From Thermoproteota archaeon (GTDB taxonomy: Archaea > Thermoproteota > Thermoprotei_A > Sulfolobales > Desulfurococcaceae), in contig JAADCY010000192.1 of the NCBI GenBank assembly GCA_013154205.1, positions 1 through 7,710 of the forward strand: DNA of 7,710 bases, read 5' to 3'. Positions 1 through 4,186 of the stretch are shown here, piece after piece. Under the pieces are notes generated by a model. The model was not told where the DNA came from, ran no database searches, and was given only the letters and a program-made list of their open reading frames with translations. Within the stretch, counting starts at the first letter, position 1. Each line of letters starts with the position of its first letter. The position numbers and the translations under genes are program-made.

Positions 1-75
1 GTTTAAATAAAATAATACATGCCGAGCGGCCTGCCACCCACAGTGATTAAGGTATTACATTAAACCACCACCGCC

Positions 76-215
76 TGCAAAACACTGCTTTTATCACAGC
101 ACGGATGAAGCCCTCGATAATTAGGGCATAAAAACCAGCATTATATGATCGCAGTAATTCTTCGGAACAGCAAACAAGAACTAAACCATGTAATATCACA
201 TCACATAAATATGTA
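76..215. other. AT-rich stretch without a gene, inside the inverted repeat
   Basis: No open reading frame with coding character or a ribosome binding site is visible on either strand. The only local structure is a small hairpin, GCCCT (110-114) with AGGGC (123-127). Toward the right end, ATAAATATG at 206-214 resembles an archaeal TATA box pointing rightward into the GC-rich hairpin. The low GC content argues against a stable structured RNA covering the whole 280-bp repeat in a hyperthermophile. Confidence 0.5.
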
Positions 216-226
216 TGGCCGCTCTT

Positions 227-270
227 CCCCCGGGTTTTACGGGGCCGGCCAGCACTGGCCCTACCGGGGG
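227..270. repeat. GC-rich nested hairpin (possible terminator or ncRNA core)
   Basis: CCCCCGG (227-233) pairs with CCGGGGG (264-270). Inside, GGCCA (247-251) pairs with TGGCC (256-260) around a four-base loop. The two stems are joined by an asymmetric internal loop. This is far richer in GC than the surrounding genome, and GC-rich islands in AT-rich hyperthermophile genomes often mark structured RNA. On the minus strand it lies 18 nt past the kinase stop codon, where it could protect or end that transcript. No T-tract follows it on the minus strand, so a classic terminator is not supported. On the plus strand it would follow a TATA-like sequence at 206-214. Confidence 0.5.
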
Positions 271-287
271 ATCAGTGGCGGTGGTGG

Positions 288-1127
288 TTAAGGGGTGGCA
301 GGCCGCGATGAGGCATTCTTCTTTTCCAGCCATTTCTGAGTATATTTTACTGCTCTGGCTAAAGCGATCATTGGATCGTTCGAACTATATAGTTCAATTG
401 AGAATATCGTCAATAAATAGTCTCCAGCACCAGTTGTATCGGAATAGCGTATATCAGGTACTTCAATATATTCATAAAGACTATTCGTACCCATGGCGAC
501 ATGTGTTGGCGATGAGACTAGAAATATTGTTCCAGGGCTTAGCCTAACAAGTCTTTTAACCTGATGTTCAATATTTCTAGTTCCAGTAATGTATTCTGCT
601 TCATCATCATTCATATGCACTATATTACTGAGTCTAAATAGTTCCTCTAGATAGGGCGGCTTGAAGTACTTGATTGAAGTATTTATTGATCTGCGTATAA
701 AGCCCTGAATATCAATTGCTATGAGTCTAGCCCTTGTTTTTACGATTTTTAGTTGCTGCGGAAGAATTTCTCCCATAACGGGATTAATTATTGCAACATC
801 ATATGAGTCCGTTAACGAGAAAATAAGAGGAGACGATTTCTCGATTAAACCGATCGTTCTTCTTCCTCCCTTATATTTAAGTATGAATATGTTCGTCCGT
901 GTATCCGGATAAGCCTTGATCTCAACTCCTATCCTGTAGAGCTTGTAAATCCATGTATACTGGTATGGAGATATTATAGATACGAGCTTTGTTCTATATC
1001 TCTGACCATAAACTTCATTGATAGCTTCTATAGTATAGTATATGCCGCCGCCGACGCATCTCTTGGTAAATCGTCCATTAACATATATATTGTCTATAGT
1101 AGGATTACCTATCACTATTATTTTCAC
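288..1127 (-). CDS. PfkB-family carbohydrate/nucleoside kinase
   Basis: This 279-residue cytosolic protein is a ribokinase-like (PfkB family) kinase, which transfers the ATP gamma-phosphate to a sugar or nucleoside hydroxyl. The N-terminus has the GNPTID strand usual in archaeal members, followed by a glycine-rich VGGG segment (residues 25-28) in the substrate region. The NDDEAEYITG segment (173-182) matches the family's N-x-x-E motif, and DTTGAGD (230-236) is the second PfkB signature, with D236 the expected catalytic base and the glycines forming the anion hole. The sequence does not reveal the substrate. The start is GTG at 1125-1127, with AGGGG (1136-1140) eight bases upstream; that site abuts the stop of the zinc-finger gene, so the two are probably coupled. 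The last residues (SRPATP) are encoded by an arm of the inverted repeat, suggesting that a repeat replaced the original 3' end. Family assignment is firm; substrate is unknown. Confidence 0.88.
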   Translation of the reverse strand: MKIIVIGNPTIDNIYVNGRFTKRCVGGGIYYTIEAINEVYGQRYRTKLVSIISPYQYTWIYKLYRIGVEIKAYPDTRTNIFILKYKGGRRTIGLIEKSSPLIFSLTDSYDVAIINPVMGEILPQQLKIVKTRARLIAIDIQGFIRRSINTSIKYFKPPYLEELFRLSNIVHMNDDEAEYITGTRNIEHQVKRLVRLSPGTIFLVSSPTHVAMGTNSLYEYIEVPDIRYSDTTGAGDYLLTIFSIELYSSNDPMIALARAVKYTQKWLEKKNASSRPATP

Positions 1128-1138
1128 TACATTATCCC

Positions 1139-1429
1139 CTAGCGTTTCTTCCTAGCTGTTTCAGCAAGTTTTTCCCTTAATATCTTAGCATTCTTTCCCC
1201 TGAAATGATACTCCCTAATATGTATGATCAGATCTACAGGTGAGAAGAAGAAACTATTCTCATAATTATAATTATGTGGTTCCTTAGATAGGTCTAAGCA
1301 TTTAGAGGCAGCATGAATACATATAGGGCAAGCTATCATACCCGTCGTTTTATCTCTACATGTCCTAATCTTTATACCGTCTACCTCGACAATGTAAGGC
1401 TCCCATCGAGGCTCCCAGACATACGCCAT
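1139..1429 (-). CDS. Small putative zinc-finger protein, 96 aa
   Basis: The function is not recognised. The protein has C34-x2-C37 and H70-x4-H75, which together could bind one zinc ion as a C2H2-like finger with an unusually long (about 32-residue) connection; C24, C44, H39 and H52 are extra possible ligands. The N-terminal 20 residues are rich in Trp, Glu and Pro, and the C-terminus (residues 77-96) is basic and probably helical, which would suit nucleic-acid binding. The start is ATG 1427-1429, with GGGGTG (1438-1443) eight bases upstream. The stop codon (1139-1141) overlaps the ribosome binding site of the downstream kinase gene, so this appears to be the first gene of a two-gene operon. 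It may be a small regulator or an RNA-binding protein; this is inference from ligand spacing and charge only. Confidence 0.72.
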   Translation of the reverse strand: MAYVWEPRWEPYIVEVDGIKIRTCRDKTTGMIACPICIHAASKCLDLSKEPHNYNYENSFFFSPVDLIIHIREYHFRGKNAKILREKLAETARKKR

Positions 1430-1464
1430 TAATATAGCACCCCAGCCAGTGTTTCGCAGTATCA

Positions 1465-1472
1465 GTTTTTAC
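1465..1472 (-). promoter_or_regulatory. Possible TATA box of the zinc-finger/kinase operon
   Basis: The minus strand reads GTAAAAAC here, an A-rich box about 25 bases upstream of a start site that would fall near 1443, directly before the GGGGTG ribosome binding site of the zinc-finger gene. The match to the archaeal TATA consensus is weak, and no clear BRE is visible. Confidence 0.25.
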
Positions 1473-1507
1473 TCGTCAAACAGATTGCTTATGTTAACTT
1501 GTTATTT

Positions 1508-1583
1508 GGATGAGCGGTCGCATCCGGCCTGGTGATTTCATCGGCTATAGCCTCCAATATGGGGCGGGATACGCTCATCCCGC
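1508..1583. repeat. Cluster of related inverted hairpins, possible structured RNA or operator
   Basis: GGATGAGCG (1508-1516) is an exact 9-bp reverse complement of 1572-1580. Each copy can instead form its own hairpin: GGATG (1508-1512) with CATCC (1521-1525), and a perfect 7-bp stem GCGGGAT (1564-1570) with ATCCCGC (1577-1583) around a six-base loop. The two local hairpins are therefore related sequences in opposite orientation, and they compete with the long stem. Between them lies the 10-bp palindrome GGCTATAGCC (1543-1552). The cluster sits upstream of the minus-strand zinc-finger operon and of the plus-strand sRNA. It has no H/ACA or C/D boxes that I can fit, so its role is open. Confidence 0.5.
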
Positions 1584-1614
1584 ATTATTATTTAGGAGAC
1601 GACCTGATAAAACA

Positions 1615-1630
1615 GTATTGATTACAATAC
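1615..1630. repeat. Short perfect palindrome upstream of the sRNA
   Basis: GTATTG (1615-1620) and CAATAC (1625-1630) are exact inverted repeats around the four bases ATTA. They end five bases before the terminal stem of the C/D sRNA. The palindrome could be a protein-binding site or a small hairpin at the start of a longer precursor. GATAAAAC (1606-1613) just upstream is at about the right distance to be a TATA-like element for the sRNA, but the match is weak. Confidence 0.4.
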
Positions 1631-1634
1631 CTAA

Positions 1635-1694
1635 TATGGGATGAAGAAACCGTCAGTGCCTGATGCATGATGACCTTTCAGCGGCCTGACCATA
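1635..1694 (+). ncRNA. Box C/D guide sRNA (rRNA 2'-O-methylation guide)
   Basis: All elements of an archaeal double-guide C/D sRNA are present in order. They are a terminal stem TATGG (1635-1639), box C ATGAAGA (1641-1647), a 12-nt guide (1648-1659), box D' CTGA (1660-1663), spacer TGC, box C' ATGATGA (1667-1673, perfect), a 12-nt guide (1674-1685), box D CTGA (1686-1689), and the closing stem CCATA (1690-1694). Both guides are exactly 12 nt, the archaeal rule, and three bases (GAT) separate the stem from the sheared GA pairs, as a kink-turn requires. Box C has one departure from consensus (A for U), which could pair with the U of box D. The D guide, CCTTTCAGCGGC, is complementary to the conserved CCGCUGAAAG segment near the 3' end of 23S rRNA. 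The 2'-O-methylated base would be the C opposite the fifth guide base before box D. The D' target (complement GCACTGACGGTT) is not recognised. Expected partners are L7Ae, Nop5 and fibrillarin. Confidence 0.82.
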
Positions 1695-1695
1695 C

Positions 1696-1920
1696 TCAGC
1701 CGGTTGATCCCTCTTCACCGTTCTGTAAACCGTTCTCATCATTGCGTGTAACTATTCTTCTCCTGTATAGGCTATCTAGAATATTATGTATCAATAAAAT
1801 AGTGTTGATTCTACGTGATGGGGATTGAATACCTAGTTTGGACAAGAATTTTATAGATAGTTCTCTCCACTTAGCTTCTTCTTTCTCTACGCTGCCTGCG
1901 TGACCATACTCTTCTCTCAT
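1696..1920 (-). CDS. Hypothetical protein, 74 aa
   Basis: I do not recognise this protein. It is highly charged at both ends (an acidic/basic N-terminal third and a polar C-terminal tail), with a central amphipathic region around residues 20-55 that should be helical. It has no cysteines, signal peptide or membrane segment. It starts at ATG 1918-1920, 23 bases after the stop of the hydrolase gene on the same strand, with a GTGA-type ribosome binding site (about 1927-1930), so it may be the second gene of that transcript. Its stop lies one base beyond the closing stem of the oppositely oriented C/D sRNA. A small, weakly conserved gene is likely, but a spurious reading frame cannot be excluded. 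Confidence 0.5.
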   Translation of the reverse strand: MREEYGHAGSVEKEEAKWRELSIKFLSKLGIQSPSRRINTILLIHNILDSLYRRRIVTRNDENGLQNGEEGSTG

Positions 1921-1943
1921 ATAGTTTCACGTTCCAGTATTTC

Positions 1944-2591
1944 TTATCTTGGTGGAAGAGGGATTATCACTGAGTTCTCATAGTCTTGTAAGTCGAAAGA
2001 GCTCTTATCAAGTCTCTTTACGGTGTACTTCTTAACATATGCTATGAAGTCTTTCACCGGGTGTAGTGGGAGCCTTAATCCTTCTACCCAATAATGTATA
2101 GGCAGGATGTTTTTCGGCTTTGTTTCCTCCACTATTTTCCATGCTTCATCCGGATATATTGTGTAGACGCCTCCCACCGGTATTATGAGTAGATCAACGC
2201 CTGCTAGTTTTTCTTTAAGCTCATCGCCTGGTATGTGGCCGAGATCGCCAAGATGCGCTATCTTGTAGCCATCGACTTCAACAATATAAACAGTATTTTC
2301 ACCTCTACGCTTACCCTGGAACTTGTCGTGGAAAGTCTTATAACCATGGATAACTATGTCGTCGACTTCAGCATCTCCGTAGAACTGCTTGAAAATCCTT
2401 GTCGTTGGTTTGGAAACTATTTCTGCCGCATTATGGTCGAAATGATCATGTGTTATCAGTACAAGATCGGCCTTAACATTGGGTCTCGGCAGCCCTATGC
2501 TCAGACCATCGTGTGGGTCAAACACTATAGTGTATCCATTAAGCCTTCTCACTTCGACACATGCGTGTCCATGCCATTTAATTATGGGCAC
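1944..2591 (-). CDS. UPF0173/UlaG-like metal-dependent hydrolase (metallo-beta-lactamase fold)
   Basis: This 215-residue soluble protein belongs to the metallo-beta-lactamase superfamily. THDHFDH (47-53) gives the H-x-H-x-D-H metal motif (H48, H50, D52, H53). H113 and D116 in AHLGDLGH supply the third histidine and the bridging aspartate, and H166 in LPIHYW is the last ligand. The short length, the N-terminal KWHGHACVEV strand and the PVGG segment (138-141) are typical of the UPF0173/UlaG-like branch, whose best-known member is L-ascorbate-6-phosphate lactonase. The archaeal substrate is generally unknown, and nothing nearby identifies it. The start is GTG 2589-2591, behind GGTGG (2599-2603) with a seven-base spacing. 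It is divergent from the glycosyltransferase gene and probably cotranscribed with the 74-residue gene. Catalytic residues appear complete. Confidence 0.9.
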   Translation of the reverse strand: MPIIKWHGHACVEVRRLNGYTIVFDPHDGLSIGLPRPNVKADLVLITHDHFDHNAAEIVSKPTTRIFKQFYGDAEVDDIVIHGYKTFHDKFQGKRRGENTVYIVEVDGYKIAHLGDLGHIPGDELKEKLAGVDLLIIPVGGVYTIYPDEAWKIVEETKPKNILPIHYWVEGLRLPLHPVKDFIAYVKKYTVKRLDKSSFDLQDYENSVIIPLPPR

Positions 2592-2626
2592 TTCTCATCC
2601 ACCCACATACCATTTATGTTGGGCAA

Positions 2627-2639
2627 GATACTTATAGCC
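2627..2639. promoter_or_regulatory. Divergent promoter with a TATA-like core used on both strands
   Basis: In the 66-bp gap between the hydrolase and glycosyltransferase genes the minus strand reads GGCTATAAGTATC (TATAAGTA at 2636-2629). About 25 bases downstream is a start site near 2607, just before the hydrolase ribosome binding site. The same bases on the plus strand read CTTATAGCC and would place initiation near 2658, exactly at the glycosyltransferase ATG, giving a leaderless transcript. The minus-strand match is the better one; two-way use is inference. Confidence 0.5.
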
Positions 2640-2657
2640 TAATATTGTTCTTGAAAA

Positions 2658-4109
2658 ATGAGTGTAATATCGCTATTATTCCGCCGTGATCACGGTGTTG
2701 TATTCATGGATGCAGCCATCTTCGGTATCTTGGGATTGATACTGATAATGATTCCTTCAACGATCTTATTTATATTCCAGACGATAATGTATCATTCTAA
2801 GAAAAGATATCGTGTACCAATCCCTGCGAAGAACCTGAAGATAGGTTGTGTATCTATTATTATACCCATTAGGAAAGAGCCCTTTGAACTACTTGATGAT
2901 GCCTTGAAATATCTATCACGTCTAGGTATTAATAAAGAAGTCATAATAGTATCTGATGATCCCCGCGATAGGCTTGAACAAATAAGATCAATTGTTGAAA
3001 AGTGGAAAAAGAAAGGATTAAACATAGTGCTTATTTGGAGAAGTGAAGCCAGAGGGTTTAGAACAGGAGCTCTCAATGTAGGACTATACGCTTCTAGGGG
3101 TAAGTATGTTTATGTGATGGATATTGATAGTCGTATCGATGAAGAATTCCTTGTTGATGCAGCTAAACTTATAGAAGAAGGGAAAGCCGATGCTGTTGTT
3201 GCGAGATGGGCGCCAAAGAATAGTGATAGCCGGGTAGCGGAAGCTATAGCTTATTCGATGAAATTCGTTGTTGATACCATCTATAAAGGTAGAGCCGGCC
3301 GCGGCCTCCCAGTATTCCCTCTCGGTACCGGGACTCTCTACAAGGCTGACATGCTTAAGAACGAGCTAAAGGGCTGGGATGAAAAGAGGATACAGGATGA
3401 CATGGAGATAGGATCCAGGATGATGAAGCTGGGCAAGAAGATCCTTTACCATGATAAGTACAAGGTACTGGTAGAAGTACCAAGGAGGTATAGGAGTCTA
3501 CGTATACAGCAGGAAAGATGGGCTTATGGAGCCCTTGACGTTGCTATAGCGAGGTTTAAAGACATAATAACATCGCCGTACCCGCTTCTAGCTAGACTTG
3601 ATAGCCTTGTATTTCTGCTTCAATATACACCAGCTGTTCTCGGCATAATAGGCGTCATAATACTGGGGCTATCATGCATTATGTATCCAATGGACTATAT
3701 TGGGGCTTACTGGTACATTGGTATACCATGGATTATATCGGCAGCAGTATATGCATATTCGTATATTGATTCGCTAAGAGAAATAGATAATGATCTATGG
3801 CATATCATGGTGAATTTAGGCAGATCCTCTGCGACAACCGTTTCATTAACTCCAACCTTTACATATGCCTCTTTCAAAGCATTACTTAGAAGACCCTTCA
3901 TATATAAGAGAACTCCTAAAGGAAAACACGAAAGCAAAACCCACGGATATAGAATACCGTGGGAGCTCATAATCGGCATATCGTCAGCACTGTTCGGCCT
4001 ATACTTATGTCTAACAGGAATATTATATACAGGCCTCTGGTTCATAACCTATAGCTCGGGATACCTTTACTCGTGCTATAGATGGTTCGAAGACATAATC
4101 AAGCGATAA
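2658..4109 (+). CDS. Membrane-bound family 2 glycosyltransferase, processive type
   Basis: This 483-residue integral membrane GT2 enzyme is of the cellulose/hyaluronan synthase-like kind and transfers sugar from a nucleotide-sugar to a growing acceptor. An N-terminal hydrophobic helix (about 18-44) precedes the catalytic domain. VSIIIP (65-70) begins the nucleotide-binding fold, DID (155-157) is the metal-binding DxD, DDME (247-250) supplies the acidic general-base region, and Q284-x-x-R287-W288 is the Q-x-x-RW motif of processive enzymes. Further membrane segments lie at about 315-345, 350-370 and 435-470. The active site should face the cytosol, and the product may be an exopolysaccharide or cell-surface glycan. 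The ATG at 2658 suits a leaderless mRNA from the TATA-like box at 2631-2637. Met17 (ATG 2706), with GGTG (2694-2697) eight bases upstream, is a credible alternative start. It stands alone, with no other glycan genes visible. Substrate is unknown. Confidence 0.87.
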   Translation: MSVISLLFRRDHGVVFMDAAIFGILGLILIMIPSTILFIFQTIMYHSKKRYRVPIPAKNLKIGCVSIIIPIRKEPFELLDDALKYLSRLGINKEVIIVSDDPRDRLEQIRSIVEKWKKKGLNIVLIWRSEARGFRTGALNVGLYASRGKYVYVMDIDSRIDEEFLVDAAKLIEEGKADAVVARWAPKNSDSRVAEAIAYSMKFVVDTIYKGRAGRGLPVFPLGTGTLYKADMLKNELKGWDEKRIQDDMEIGSRMMKLGKKILYHDKYKVLVEVPRRYRSLRIQQERWAYGALDVAIARFKDIITSPYPLLARLDSLVFLLQYTPAVLGIIGVIILGLSCIMYPMDYIGAYWYIGIPWIISAAVYAYSYIDSLREIDNDLWHIMVNLGRSSATTVSLTPTFTYASFKALLRRPFIYKRTPKGKHESKTHGYRIPWELIIGISSALFGLYLCLTGILYTGLWFITYSSGYLYSCYRWFEDIIKR

Positions 4110-4152
4110 CCGGGCAGGAAGAAATAAACACCGCCTTTCACAATTATTGTTT

Positions 4153-4169
4153 CCCGGTTTCAACCCGGG
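4153..4169. repeat. GC hairpin between glycosyltransferase and helicase
   Basis: CCCGG (4153-4157) pairs with CCGGG (4165-4169) around a seven-base loop; AACCCGGGTT (4162-4171) is also a perfect palindrome. It ends four bases before the GGGGTGA ribosome binding site of the helicase, so in RNA it could influence access to that site, or it may mark the 3' end of the glycosyltransferase message. No T-tract follows it. Confidence 0.35.
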
Positions 4170-4172
4170 TTT

Positions 4173-4179
4173 GGGGTGA
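4173..4179 (+). promoter_or_regulatory. Ribosome binding site that decides the helicase start
   Basis: GGGGTGA is a strong match to the anti-Shine-Dalgarno end of archaeal 16S rRNA and lies seven bases before TTG 4187. The upstream in-frame ATG at 4082 lies inside the glycosyltransferase gene and would add 35 residues with no helicase character. GTG 4181 is in frame but too close to the site. Confidence 0.65.
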
Positions 4180-4186
4180 AGTGTTT

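Larger units (their letters stand above)
26..306. repeat. Long two-part inverted repeat flanking a 201-bp centre
   Basis: Two blocks at the left are exact reverse complements of two blocks at the right, in mirrored order. GCGGCCTGCCACCC (26-39) pairs with 293-306 over 14 bp, and AACCACCACCGCC (63-75) pairs with 277-289 over 13 bp. The blocks are separated by 23 nt on the left (40-62) but only 3 nt on the right (290-292). The arms are GC-rich, while most of the enclosed DNA (76-215) is AT-rich. The right arm overlaps the last codons and stop of the minus-strand kinase gene. I see no transposase and no clear target-site duplication outside the arms. It could be a pair of inverted copies of a dispersed REP-like repeat, a non-autonomous element, or a large RNA hairpin. 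The pairing is visible directly; its nature is inference. Confidence 0.75.

Noticed and set aside
205..275. H/ACA guide RNA on the minus strand
   Set aside because: An ACA-like trinucleotide follows the hairpin, but it lies about 15 nt beyond the lower stem and the internal loop is too asymmetric (3 versus 13 nt). No kink-loop is evident.
26..306. Signal recognition particle (7S) RNA, because about 280 nt have pairing ends
   Set aside because: The interior is AT-rich and lacks the conserved helix 8 GGAAGGAAGCAG-type core. A hyperthermophile SRP RNA should be GC-rich throughout.
1..310. CRISPR array
   Set aside because: The repeats are inverted rather than direct, only two copies exist, and spacing is not regular.
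215..547. Plus-strand 110-residue reading frame
   Set aside because: It lies mostly antisense to the kinase, begins in the GC-rich repeat region, has low-complexity Gly/Pro/Thr composition at the start and no ribosome binding site.
1508..1583. tRNA or second C/D sRNA in the hairpin cluster
   Set aside because: No cloverleaf with T-arm consensus can be drawn, and no RTGATGA/CTGA pair at guide spacing is present.
2235..2642. Plus-strand 135-residue reading frame
   Set aside because: It is a shadow of the metallo-beta-lactamase-fold hydrolase, whose catalytic motifs are intact on the other strand.
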